Below are positions 20,628 through 30,005 of a stretch of DNA of 64,000 nucleotides, in pieces. This DNA is from Anaerolineae bacterium. GTDB taxonomy: Bacteria; Chloroflexota; Anaerolineae; Aggregatilineales; JAFGMM01. Within the stretch, counting starts at the first letter, position 1; every line of letters begins with the position of its first letter. The DNA lies in contig JAOSJO010000012.1 of assembly GCA_027494055.1 (NCBI GenBank), forward strand, positions 124,001-188,000, written 5' to 3'. A program made the position numbers and the translations under genes. The notes under the pieces are model-generated. The model saw only the letters and a list, made by a program, of their open reading frames with translations. It was not told the DNA's origin and made no database searches.

Positions 20628-21515
20628 TTAGAGAACGATGTGTAATTTTGTAGCGATCGTTCCTGCTTCCCACGTGATACTGGGAGTACCAAAAGGTGCT
20701 CCCTCAATCTCGCTAAACATACTACCTGGCCTCTCAACTTGGAAACCACCAATGAACCATTGCAATGGTTGCCCATTCTTAACTCCCGTGGCAGCTACCG
20801 TCGTACCTGAGGATGTTTTTGCTATCCTGGCCGCTTCCCTCCCGAAACTGTACGCACCAGTGGGAGGTGGGAATACCGTGTAAACCAGATCAGCCATATG
20901 ATCAGGACGAACTTCCTCGTTTTCTATTGCTTCATCCACGCCGACTTGCACCCCCCATTTTTTCGCCTCCTTCCAGCCAAGGTACATTTTCACCACAAAG
21001 TATTGGTCTGGGGAAGCCCCAAGTTCAGCAAGCCACTTACTGTTTCTCCAATCCTCTTTAAGGTTGGTTGCGATTACTGTATCCATTGGATGAGTTTTCT
21101 TCATTGCAATTGCGTTTTCGTAATCACCAGCTCCCAACTCCACAATCACACGAACTTGTGGTGTTGGAGTATATGTCGCCGTACACAAATCTATTGGCTC
21201 ACGTGCTGGGTTGGCCTCCGGTTCAGGTTTGGTCTCTGGCTGAGGCTGTGTCTGTGGAGGCAATTGGGTTGCCGCCGGATTGGGCGTGGGTGGCACTGGG
21301 GGTCTCTCCGGCGGAATCTGGGGAACAGGCTGAGGAATGTAGAACGACAATACGATCATCCCCGCGAATATCAAGATTCCAGCGCCAGCCAGCCCCCCCA
21401 CCGCAATGCCCAATCCTGTTGCGGTTGCAGCAGTAGCTTCAGCCAGAGTAGCGCCGCTTGCTGCTCCTGCACCGGCTGCGAATAGAGGCTCAACAATAAG
21501 CTCTGGCTTGCTCAA
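20628..21515 (-). CDS. Variable C-terminal domain of an RHS protein (candidate polymorphic toxin)
   Basis: 295 residues read from TTG 21515, overlapping the RHS core frame by 26 bases. It is most likely the RHS C terminus displaced by one frameshift. Order of parts: a hydrophobic Ala/Gly-rich region with a strong membrane-like helix (about 20-60, 'GILIFAGMIVLSFY'), a Pro-rich linker (about 60-105), and a globular domain of about 190 residues. The globular domain contains 'VRVIVELGAGDYENAIAMKK' and 'MADLVYTVFPPPTGAYSFGR'. These resemble motif I and the acidic-to-PPP region of class I SAM-dependent methyltransferase folds. I do not recognise a named toxin family. The GC content is visibly lower than in flanking genes, as is common for exchanged tips. 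Confidence 0.6.
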   Translation of the reverse strand: MSKPELIVEPLFAAGAGAASGATLAEATAATATGLGIAVGGLAGAGILIFAGMIVLSFYIPQPVPQIPPERPPVPPTPNPAATQLPPQTQPQPETKPEPEANPAREPIDLCTATYTPTPQVRVIVELGAGDYENAIAMKKTHPMDTVIATNLKEDWRNSKWLAELGASPDQYFVVKMYLGWKEAKKWGVQVGVDEAIENEEVRPDHMADLVYTVFPPPTGAYSFGREAARIAKTSSGTTVAATGVKNGQPLQWFIGGFQVERPGSMFSEIEGAPFGTPSITWEAGTIATKLHIVL

Positions 21516-21963
21516 TTACTTCAGGGTGCTCTCTCAGGAACTCGAGGACTTCACACACCGGATCCCCATTTGGGCAGCTCTGTAACCCGCTGCGGTCGAT
21601 CAAGTTGACAACGTTTCCACGAACATAGCCGTATCTGTTCAACGATTGTGAAGTCCGCGAAAATCCCTCAAGAGGATCCAAACTGGCGAATACGCCCAAT
21701 CCTGGGTTTAGATACCTTGCCCTTAGGTATACCAACTCATTCGCATCCGTCGGCTCGCTCGTGAACCCATGCACCGTCTGCGGCGCACCCTGCACCCCAA
21801 ACGGCACGCCATACGGCGCGTACAGCCGGCTCTCCAGCATGTTCAAGCTTTCATCCACCACGCCGCGCACGCTGCCCAGCGCATCCTGCATCGGGAACAC
21901 CCAGTCGTCATTTGGCTGCTGCTGGCTGTGCAATCCACGCGGGCCGTGGATAAAGCCATTATA
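21490..21963 (-). pseudogene. RHS core C-terminal fragment (no start)
   Basis: Read in the 192-residue ORF whose first 38 codons look unrelated. RHS similarity begins near 21963 with 'FIHGPRGLHSQQQPNDDW'. It continues through 'LVYLRARYLNPGLGVFASLD' and 'NRYGYVRGNVVNLIDRSGLQ', the canonical RHS core end that precedes the variable tip. The frame stops at 21490 just as the tip begins in another frame. There is no credible start codon or ribosome site for a free protein, so it is a detached 3' portion of an RHS gene. Together with the fragment at 18860-20344 it would make a nearly complete core. Confidence 0.75.
21851..21956 (-). repeat. Direct repeat, copy 2 (RHS core segment)
   Basis: Second copy of the 106-base RHS segment at 19011-19116, encoding 'HGPRGLHSQQQPNDDW..DALGSVRGV'. 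Changes are mostly at third codon positions, so both copies evolved under protein constraint. Confidence 0.75.
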
Positions 21964-22120
21964 GCACTGTCTTTTCGCAAGGCCGGCGGCAGCTTGATGT
22001 ACGCGCCGTCCGGCGTGGGGCGGCGAGGAGCAAGCGGTCGAGGCGGTCACGGGGGAGAAGTGACACACGCCTTGCCCGGAGGCCAGGGTATGTAGACAGC
22101 TATGCCCCCCAAGGCGATGC

Positions 22121-22951
22121 TTACCCCTCCGGGGTCGCCTGGGTCGAGAAACCGTCCGTGCTGCGGAGGCGCGGCACGTCGGCGAGCAGCCGTTGTGTGT
22201 AGTCGTGCTGGGGCGCTTCCAGCACCTTCTCCACCGGCCCCTGCTCGACCAGTTCGCCCTGGTACATGACCAGGAGGCGGTCGCTCACGTAGTTGGCCTG
22301 GCCCAGGTCGTGCGTGATGAAGAGGATGCCCATGTTGTGGCGCTTGCGGAGGTCCGAGAGCAGGTTCAACACCGTCACCCGCAGCGAGGCGTCCAGCATA
22401 CTCGTCGGCTCGTCCGCGATGAGCAACTCCGGATTGACCACCAGCGCCCGCGCCATCATGACGCGCTGCACCTGCCCGCCTGAGAGCTGGTGCGGCCACT
22501 TGTTCAGCACATCGACCGGGTCCAGCCCGACCTCCTCCAGCGCCACCTCGACACGCTCCAGGCGCTCCTTGCGCGACGGGCGGTAATCCATCACGTTGAG
22601 CGCCTTCTCCAGGGAGCGGCGCACGGTGTAGAACTGGTTGAACGCCGCGAACGAATCCTGGAAGACCCCCTGCACCTTCTGCCAGTACGCCTTGAGCGCT
22701 TTGCCGTGCAGCCGCGTGACATCGCGCCCGTGGAGCAGGATCTGCCCGCTGATCGGGTCGAGCAGCCGCAGCAGGAGCCGCGCCAGGGTCGACTTGCCGC
22801 TCCCGCTCTCGCCAACGACCGCCAGGATTTCGCCCGGCTGTATGCTGAACGACACGCGCTCCACCGCGCGCACGATATGGTCGCCATGGCCGAAGGAGCG
22901 CGAGAGTTCGCGCGTTTCCAGAAGCGGGACCTGTGACGAGTTCGCGGTCAT
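22121..22951 (-). CDS. ABC transporter ATP-binding protein, DppF type
   Basis: ATG 22951 is preferred to the longer ORF start because it overlaps the upstream ATPase stop in an ATGA and has GGAAGG upstream. 276 residues: Walker A 'VVGESGSGKSTLARLLL', signature 'LSGGQVQRVMMARAL', Walker B 'LLIADEPTSMLD' and H-loop 'LFITHDLGQ'. It is one of the two cytoplasmic ATPases of the second peptide-type importer (minus strand, 22.1-27.8 kb). It lacks the long Cys-containing tail found on its partner. The gene is intact and is the last of the operon. Confidence 0.9.
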   Translation of the reverse strand: MTANSSQVPLLETRELSRSFGHGDHIVRAVERVSFSIQPGEILAVVGESGSGKSTLARLLLRLLDPISGQILLHGRDVTRLHGKALKAYWQKVQGVFQDSFAAFNQFYTVRRSLEKALNVMDYRPSRKERLERVEVALEEVGLDPVDVLNKWPHQLSGGQVQRVMMARALVVNPELLIADEPTSMLDASLRVTVLNLLSDLRKRHNMGILFITHDLGQANYVSDRLLVMYQGELVEQGPVEKVLEAPQHDYTQRLLADVPRLRSTDGFSTQATPEG

Positions 22952-23965
22952 AGCGTTGCACCTTCCACGCTGCTCACCTGCTGCGCCTTCTTCTCCTGGA
23001 CCCACCAGCAAGCCGCGAAGCGGGTTTCATCCCCCGACGATGGGCGGCTCCTCTTCGGTGCAGATGTCCATGACATACGGGCACCGAGGATGGAACCGGC
23101 AGCCGGGCGGCGGATAACACAGGTCGGGCGGCGCGCCCTTGATCCCCCTTTGATCTGACGCCCGCGCATCTCCGGGTCCAGGTCCAGCGTTGACCCAATC
23201 AACGCCTGGGTATAGGGGTGCTCGGCGCGGTCAACGATCTCCTGGGTCGTGCCGATCTCGGCGATCTTGCCCGCGTACATCACTGCGATGCGGTCCGCAA
23301 TGGTGCTCAGCATCGGCAGGTCGTGGGTGATGTAGACGATGCAGGCGATGAAGCCGCGTTCGAGAAGCTCCTCAAGCAGCAGCACAAGCTGCTTCTGCGA
23401 CGACACGTCGAGCGCCGAGGTCGGCTCGTCCGCGATCAACACCTTGGGGTTGAGCAACGTCGAGATCACCGCCACGACCCGCTGGCGCATCCCGCCGCTC
23501 AACTGGTGGGGGTAATTGTCGAGGACGCGGACGGGCAGGGAGAGCTGCTCCAGGCGCTCGCGCGCGCGCTGCACCGCCTCTTCCGGCGGCACGCCGAGGC
23601 TGTGGGCGCGCACCACGTCGATGACGATGTTGCGCACCCGCGCGGTCGGGTTCAGGGAGTTCAGCGCGCGCTGGGGGAGCAGGGCGACCTTCTTCCCGTG
23701 CCAGTCTTTTGGAATCTCGGCCTGCTTTTGCCAGGGGGAGCGTCTCCCCGTCCAGCGTAATTTCCCCGCTCTTGACCTTGAGCGTGCGCCCCGCGGTGAG
23801 TGACATCACGGACGCCAGGGTGGATTTGCCACAGCCCGACTCCCCCACAATGCCGAACACCTCACCGTCATGGATCGTAAACGACACCCCATCGACAGCC
23901 TTCACTTCGGGGCGGCGACCCGATGCGTAGTAGGCCCTGACGTCTTTGACGATTACCCTGGTCAT
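22948..23965 (-). CDS. ABC transporter ATP-binding protein, DppD type, frameshifted
   Basis: ATG 23965. The first part carries '[20 protein letters not shown]'. After about 23725 the frame changes, to resume as 'KKVALLPQRALNSLNPTARV', followed by signature 'LSGGMRQRVVAV' and Walker B 'VLIADEPTSALDVS'. A second break near 23140 hides the conserved tail 'GCRFHPRCPYVMDICTEEEP', visible in the other frame, and a third returns to the end. Length is about 335 residues when joined. It pairs with the following DppF-type ATPase. The breaks lie at 'ccagggggagc' and 'atccccctttg', homopolymer-rich places. Confidence 0.86.
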
Positions 23966-23987
23966 GCTCCCTGTTCTTCCAGTGCGC

Positions 23988-24893
23988 TCACGCGCTTCTC
24001 AGACGCGGATTGAATATCTCATCGATGCTCGACTGTAGCAGCAGCAGCGAGAATGCGATGAGCGTCAGCAACAGTGTCGGGGGCACGAACGCCCACCACG
24101 CCCCGGTGCGCACCGATTCCCAGAGGAGCGCCCACTGCAGCATGATGCCCAGCGAGATCCCCTTGTCGATGCCCAGGCCCAACATGCTCAGCGCCGCCTC
24201 CTGCAGGATGCCGGCGTTGAGCTGGAGCACAAACGCCATGACGATGTACGAAAGCATGTAGGGGATGATTTCCCACAGGATGATGGGCAGGGTTCCCGTG
24301 CCCGAAAGGCGCGCAATGTCCACATGCTCGCGCGTGCGCAGGCTACAGGTCTGCGCCCGCACCGCGCGGGCCGTCCACGGCCAGGTAGTCACGCCGATGA
24401 TGATGCCCATCGCGACCACGGTGCGCGTGCGGAAGGCGAGCGAGAGCAGGATCAGGATCACGATGGATGGGATGGTGATGACCACATTGGTCAGCGCCAT
24501 CAAGACCTCTTCCACGATGCCGCCCTTATAGCCGGCCACCGTGCCGATCAGGACGCCTATCAAAGTCGCGACGGTGCCGGAGACGATGCCGATGCTGAGC
24601 GAAGTGCGGGTACCGTGCATCAACTGCGTGAACACATCGCGACCGAAGTTATCCGTGCCCAGCCACGCCTCCGACGACGGCGGATCGTAGAGCAGGCCCA
24701 CGAACTTCAGGGGGTCATTTTTGTCCAGGATCACCGGACCGAGGATGCCAAAAGCCAGCAGGAACAGCAGCAAGAACAGTCCAAACAAAAAGCGCCGGTT
24801 GACGAATAAGACGCTTCGTATCATGCGTCTCAGCCCGTTCAGGCGAACCGGCGCGCGTGTGAGATCAGCCTGATCCTTTGGAATAGCCGTCAT
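23988..24893 (-). CDS. ABC transporter permease, DppC type
   Basis: Intact, 301 residues, six predicted membrane helices. It has the DppC hallmark 'EAWLGTDNFGRDVFTQLMHG' after the first helix and periplasmic loop, and the coupling loop 'TREHVDIARLSGTGTLPIIL'. The closing 'QSSIDEIFNPRLRSA' is typical of the family. It lies nine bases after the DppB-type gene and 22 bases before the DppD-type ATPase gene. It forms half of the membrane channel of the second peptide-type importer. Confidence 0.92.
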   Translation of the reverse strand: MTAIPKDQADLTRAPVRLNGLRRMIRSVLFVNRRFLFGLFLLLFLLAFGILGPVILDKNDPLKFVGLLYDPPSSEAWLGTDNFGRDVFTQLMHGTRTSLSIGIVSGTVATLIGVLIGTVAGYKGGIVEEVLMALTNVVITIPSIVILILLSLAFRTRTVVAMGIIIGVTTWPWTARAVRAQTCSLRTREHVDIARLSGTGTLPIILWEIIPYMLSYIVMAFVLQLNAGILQEAALSMLGLGIDKGISLGIMLQWALLWESVRTGAWWAFVPPTLLLTLIAFSLLLLQSSIDEIFNPRLRSA

Positions 24894-24902
24894 GAGACTA
24901 CC

Positions 24903-25919
24903 TCACCGTTCCCCGGCGGCAGTCGCCCGGATTCTGGGATCGATGAAACCGTAGGCGATGTCGACGAGGAAATTCGCTAGCAGGACCCCGATCATGATGA
25001 GGAGGGTGACGCCCTGAATGACCGGGTAATCACTCTGCCGGATCGATGTAAACAGAAGGCTGCCGATGCCGGGATAGCCGAAGACAATTTCGGTGATGAG
25101 CGCGCCACTGACCAGCGAGCCGATGGAGAGCGCCAACCCCGTGACCTGCGGCAGCATCGCGTTGCGGAAGATATAGCCGATAACACGGTTATCGGCAACG
25201 CCCAGGCTGCGCGAGAAGCGCACATAATCGGCGTCCAGTTCGTAGATCGACATGGCTCGCATACCGATGGCCTGGCCGCCGATGAAGACAACCACCAACG
25301 ACAGGAATGGCAGCCAGTAATGCTCCATCACGCTCCGTATGAACTCCCAGGTCAACGCCGGCGCCAGCGCATAACTATAGCCGCCACCAGCCGGGAAAAT
25401 GGGGATGTAGACGGCAAGAAAGTAGAGCAGGAGAATGGACAGGCAGTAGTACGGCATGCTTGAGGTGAACATGAAGGCCGGGAACAGGACCCGGTCCAGC
25501 CAGCCCCTTCTTATACGCAGCCAGAGCGCCCAGGGTATTGCCTACAATCCAGCCGACGAGAATGGCCGGCAACTGGAGCGCAATCGTCCAGGGCAACGCC
25601 TCGCCAATCATGTCTTGCACTCGCGATGGCGGAACGGGCAAAGGACGTGCCCAGGTCGCCCTGCGCCAGCTTGCCGAGGTAGGTCAGGAACTGAACCCCC
25701 TATCGGCTGGTCGAGGCCAAACTCTTCGATGTAGGTAGCGTAGATCCTCTGCATCGCCTCGCCGCTGACGCCCCCCCCCGCCGACATCTGCCCGACGATC
25801 ACATCGACCGGGTTGCCCGGAACCAGCCGGGGCAGGAAGAAATTGAGCACCAGCGCGATACAGAAAGCTAGAAGAAACCAGAGCACCTTGTTCAGGAGGT
25901 ATCGCTGGAATTTCGACAT
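24903..25919 (-). CDS. ABC transporter permease, DppB type, frameshifted
   Basis: The start is ATG 25919 ('MSKFQRYLLNKVLWFLLAFC') after AGGAACG, inside a slightly longer open frame. Three frame changes (near 25690, 25630 and 25500) separate four well-conserved parts. These include 'YIEEFGLDQPI', 'IGEALPWTIALQLPAILVGW' and a long C-terminal frame with 'GYPGIGSLLFTSIRQSDYPV'. Joined length is about 338 residues, normal for DppB. It is the first membrane gene after the binding protein, separated by a strong hairpin. The close spacing of the breaks suggests a locally poor consensus. Confidence 0.85.
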
Positions 25920-25936
25920 GGTACGTTCCTGTGGAC

Positions 25937-25968
25937 GGTGAGCAACCCCCGTGCGGGGGTTGCTCACC
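25937..25968 (-). terminator. Perfect intercistronic hairpin between binding protein and permease
   Basis: GGTGAGCAACCCCC pairs perfectly with GGGGGTTGCTCACC around a four-base GTGC loop. There is no U tract. The position after a binding-protein gene and before its permease suits partial termination or 3' protection of the abundant binding-protein message. Confidence 0.75.
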
Positions 25969-26055
25969 CTGTGCTGGAGATGCTTACACCAACTTTACCA
26001 CAACCAGGCGCAAGACTCTAAATCCACATTCGCCTGGTCTTGACGTTTGCCTACG

Positions 26056-27779
26056 TCACTCCTTGGGTTCAATGACGTAGAGCAACTCGACCCCGGCCTC
26101 CTCATGCATCGGCGGCGCGACCGGGTTGTCGGCGGTGGGGAAGCCCGTCCAGACCGACTCGTTGAACTGGTAGAACTCCAGCGGGCGGTACATGAGCGGG
26201 ATCACCGGGATGTTCTCCAGGAAGATCCGGTCAAGCGCGCTGAAGAGTTCCTGCTGGGTCTCCAGGTCGGTCGCCGCAGCGGCCTGGTCCAGCAGATCGG
26301 CGACGTCAGGATGGCTGAACCGGCCATAGTTCCAGAACGCAGGCTCGCCAAAGTCCGGCACGTCGCGGATGTCGAGCACATCCCGGAACCGCTGCCAGGG
26401 GCTCGCGGGCGTCGCGCCGGCGTAGGTGAAGATGAGCAAGTCGAAGTCGCCGTTGTTCCGGCGCGAGTAGAGCACCGGCTGCTCCGGAAACTCGGTCACA
26501 ACCTCGATGCCGGCTTCGGTCGCGTTCTGGGCAGCGATTTCGACAGCGGTCTGCCAGTCCGTCCAACCATACACGGCCATCGCGGTGTACGGGCCAAGGC
26601 GGGTGCCATCGGGCAGCACGTAGATGCCGTCATCGCCCTTGGTTGCGCCGAGGTCCTCTTCCAGGATCCGCTGCGCCTCTGCCGGATCGTACTCCCAGCC
26701 AAGCTCCGCCACCTGTTCGGCGTCGAAGAACTGCGCCTCGCCGCCTTCGGGGATGACCAGGCTGGCCTGCGCCGGGGCCGAGTAGCGCGACATGGCGACT
26801 TCGGCGATCTGCGCGTAGTTGATCGAGTAGGCCAACGCCCGGCGGACCAGGACATTGTCCAGGCCCGGCCTATGGGTGTTGATGTGCAGGAACGGGATGT
26901 TACCGGGGATGTGGTAGGGTGGCTCACTGTAGTAGGTGCCCACAGGGAGCTGGAGGTCTTCCCACATCTTCCAGATCTGCGGCGCGAACTGCTGCGATAG
27001 GTCCACCTGACCGGTCTGGAACGCCAGGTTGCCTTCGTCGTTGCTGGCGAAGATCGGGTGGACGATGTACGTCGGTGCCGGGCTGCCATAGATTGGGATG
27101 CCCCAGTAGTTGTCATCGCGCACCAGGGCGATGCGCTCGATCGAGTAGTCCAGGACCTTGTATGGGCCTGAGCCTACCGGGTTCTCCTCGACGAAAGTGT
27201 GCAGATCCTCCCAGCTTCCACGCGGGGTCCCCAGATGTGCTGCGGCAGAATGTGGACGTTGGACAGGAACCGCTTGAGCTGGCCGACGTTGATGCGGTCG
27301 GGGTTCATCTTGAATTCGATCGTGCGGTCCCCGGTAGCAGTCACCTCGTCGACGTAAGTCCAGAAGTTGGCGTAGTTACGAACGGCGAAGTCCCTGGCGA
27401 GGCCAAAGGTGAAGACCACGTCATCAACGGTCAGTGGCTCGCCGTCTTGCCAGTGGGTGCCATCCTGCAACGTGACCACAGCGGTCGTTGCGTCAGGGAA
27501 CGTCACCTCTTTCGCCAGCAGTGGGTCGATGTTGCCCGTCGCCACGTTGAAGGCGAACAAGGTTTCGTAGGTGTAGGTGTTTTCGCCAATGGCCGGGAAG
27601 GTCCCGGGGTCGGCGAGGGGATTGAACGTGATGAACGTACTCCACTGCATACCGGCGACGTAAAGCGTTTCGTTGCGCGGGAGGGCCTCCTGCGCGCCTG
27701 TCGGCGCTACTGTCAGCGCGATCAGGGCCACGCCAAACAACACAGAGACCCAAGAACGTCGTAGCAGTCGGGTAATCAT
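26056..27779 (-). CDS. Peptide-type ABC substrate-binding protein (SBP_bac_5), one frameshift
   Basis: ATG 27779; Sec signal peptide 'SVLFGVALIALTVAPTGAQE' with cleavage after the Ala-Gln region. The mature protein has the family features 'VTLQDGTHWQDGEPLTVDDV' and, after a break near 27225, 'VGSGPYKVLDYSIERIALVR'. The C-terminal lobe includes 'RRALAYSINYAQIAEVAMSR'. Joined length is about 573 residues. The shift lies at 'cacgcggggtcc'. It provides ligand capture for the permeases and ATPases that follow. It differs from the Tat-exported binding protein at 7.5 kb in using a Sec signal. The ligand is probably a peptide or oligosaccharide. Confidence 0.88.
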
Positions 27780-28168
27780 GCTCTCAGACTCCTTTCGATA
27801 TGAAAACCCATTTCGCCTGCAGGCGATTCCCCACTGCGCCGCAAGCGGAGCGGACGTCTCCTCTTGTTTGTATGGGGCGGCAATAGGGAACCCAATCCTT
27901 AGAGACCGGAGACTCGTCTGGCTATATCGTTCACCTCCTTACGCCTTAACGTTTGCTTGCGCCCGCACTCCTGGCGCGTCCCTAATGGCAATCGCCGAAA
28001 GCGGCTCATGATCTGTGGAAGGCGAACGCCGACCACTCAGCCAACGAGAGTGGTACTACTGAGACGATGCGGAAAGGCCCGGTTCCCCCACTTACGTCCT
28101 AAACCCAGCCTGCACCCAAAATGTGATCTGCGCGGTTCTAAATGAGGATGATCGAGTTACACTGGTTC

Positions 28169-28223
28169 TGGGAGCGCTCTCAATTCCATATATCAGTGTA
28201 AAACACTCTCTGCGCTTTGTCAA
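28169..28223 (-). promoter_or_regulatory. Strong minus-strand promoter with LacI-type operator
   Basis: On the minus strand, TTGACA (28223-28218), a 17-base spacer and TACACT (28200-28195) form a near-consensus promoter. The near-perfect palindrome TGGGAGCGCTCTCA (28169-28182) lies just past the expected start point. It has the GAGCGCTC core seen for many LacI-family sugar regulators. The promoter reads toward the binding-protein gene at 27779, leaving a leader of about 400 bases with no gene in it. No cognate regulator for this core is in the window. Confidence 0.65.
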
Positions 28224-28331
28224 GACCTTCTCGCCACCTCGCGTGCGCCCGTCTCATGGCAAGAACCCTGTCGCGCCCGTGCCGTGCTTGTGTTGCTGCG
28301 CCTCGCCCTTTCACTGTCGCCGCTGGTTCTG

Positions 28332-28360
28332 TTACCATTCGAGCCGATATCTGGTAAAAT
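28332..28360 (+). promoter_or_regulatory. Plus-strand promoter for the sugar ABC operon
   Basis: TTACCA (28332-28337), 17 bases, then TAAAAT (28355-28360), about 170 bases before the ATG at 28531. With the minus-strand promoter at 28195-28223 it makes the 27780-28530 gap a divergent control region. I see no gene in the gap. Confidence 0.55.
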
Positions 28361-28530
28361 CCTGGCAACAGGCCACTGATCTGTAACGCAACGCCAATGA
28401 ACGCTTCTTGGTGTACCGTGTGAAGCAGAGCGCCGCACCCAATATCCGGGCACATCCGTAGTCGCCTGTCTGGTTCTGAGCTGGTCCCGCCAGGGACAGA
28501 TAACGTTCTATGTATCAGAGGAGAGGATCA

Positions 28531-29846
28531 ATGAACCGCAGACTGTTTTCCGTTTTGCTGACGCTGGCGCTGTTGGCGCTGCCCGCGTCCCAACTCGCCG
28601 CCCAGGAGGGCGCTACCACAATCAACTTCTGGCACGCCATGAGTGGCAGCCGGGGCGACGTGGTACAGGCCATCGTTGACGCCTTCAACGAGGCCAACCC
28701 GGACGTTCAGGTCGTCCCTGAGTTCAAGGGCAGCTATGCCGAAACGCTGACGGCAGCCATCGCCGCCTACCGCGCCGGTGAGGCGCCCCACATCGTCCAG
28801 GTCTACGAGGTGGGCACGCGCACCATGCTGGACTCCGGCGCCATCGTCCCCGTGGCGGAGATTGGCGGCGACGAATTTGATCAGGAACAGTTCGTCGAGC
28901 CAATCGTCAACTACTACGCTGTCGGCGGCGAACTCCGCTGCATGCCGTTCAACAGCTCGACCGCGATGATCTACTACAACAAGGACATCTTCGAGGCCGC
29001 CGGTCTCGATCCTGACGCGCCGCCGGCCACGTTTAGCGAGTTGCTTGAGGCGGGCCAGCAAATCGTCGCGGCTGACCTCGGCATCGACGGCGTCATCGCC
29101 TTCGGCTGGCCGGGCATGGATCTTCGAGCAGATGTACGCGATCCACGACCAGTTCATGGCCGACAACAACAACGGGCGTGACGCGCTTGCGACCGAGGTC
29201 TACTTCAACAGCGACTTCGGCGTTGACGTGATGACCGAATGGAAGAATTGGGCCGATGAAGGCGTCCTGATCTACGGCGGGCGCGAGTACCAGGCCAACG
29301 ACGCCTTTGTCGCCGGCGAGGTCGCCATGCTGATCCAGAGCACATCCAGCCTCGGCGGCATCCAGAACAACGTCGCCTTCAACCTGGGGACCGCCTTCCT
29401 GCCCACCCTCGACGGCTGGTGAGCGCGCCGGCAACAACGTCGTTGGCGGCGGCTGCCTGTGGGTGATGGACGGCTTCGACGAGGCGGCCTATGACGGTGT
29501 GTGGCGCTTCTTCCAACACCTGTCTTCAGACGAGCAGGCGATTGTGTGGCACAAGGGGACGGGCTACTTCCCGGCCACCGACGCCGCGGTCGACGCGCTG
29601 GAGGCTGAGGGGTGGTTTGAGGAAAACCCCAACTTCCTGACCGCGTTCGAGCAAATCCTCTCCGGCACGAACACCCCGGCTGCCGCCGGCGTGCTGCTGG
29701 GCGACTTCGTCACCATCCGTGACATCGAGGATACCGCCTTTGAAGAGGTCATCGTCAACAACGTCGATCCCAAGGCGGCGCTGGACGCGGCGACCGCGCA
29801 GGCGAACCAGATTCTTGAGGACTACGCGAGCCTGATCGAGGAGTAG
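28531..29846 (+). CDS. Sugar/glycerol-phosphate ABC substrate-binding protein (UgpB-like), two frameshifts
   Basis: ATG 28531 after AGAGGAGAGG. Sec signal peptide ('LLTLALLALPASQLAAQE') then a SBP_bac_1 protein: 'TTINFWHAMSGSRGDVVQAI' and 'MPFNSSTAMIYYNKDIFEAA' are characteristic of UgpB. Breaks near 29115 and 29420 divide it into three frames, with 'NNVVGGGCLWVMDGFDEAAY' in the last. Joined length is about 438 residues. UgpB proteins bind glycerol-3-phosphate or its diesters. The following UgpA- and UgpE-type permeases and a HAD phosphatase support that reading. No UgpC ATPase gene is present here, so a shared ATPase elsewhere must drive the importer. Confidence 0.87.
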
Positions 29847-29891
29847 CCAGCCGCGCCTGGGTTGCCAGGCCTGGCATAAGGTGAGCGACGT

Positions 29892-29933
29892 GGGGCACAG
29901 CGAGCAGCGCGAAACCGCGTGACGCTGTGCCCC
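29892..29933 (+). terminator. Intercistronic hairpin after the UgpB-like gene
   Basis: GGGGCACAGCG (29892-29902) pairs with CGCTGTGCCCC (29923-29933). It lies between binding-protein and permease genes, as at three other ABC loci in this window. Confidence 0.65.
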
Positions 29934-30005
29934 CTCGCCGGTCTGTCGCCCGATGGGCGCCGTTATTGTGTTATCTGATTATCTAAATCCGGTGAGACAA
30001 ACCGT

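Noticed and set aside
19011-21956. CRISPR-like or transposon end repeats
   Set aside because: The two copies encode the same RHS protein segment and have no short regular spacing or inverted ends.
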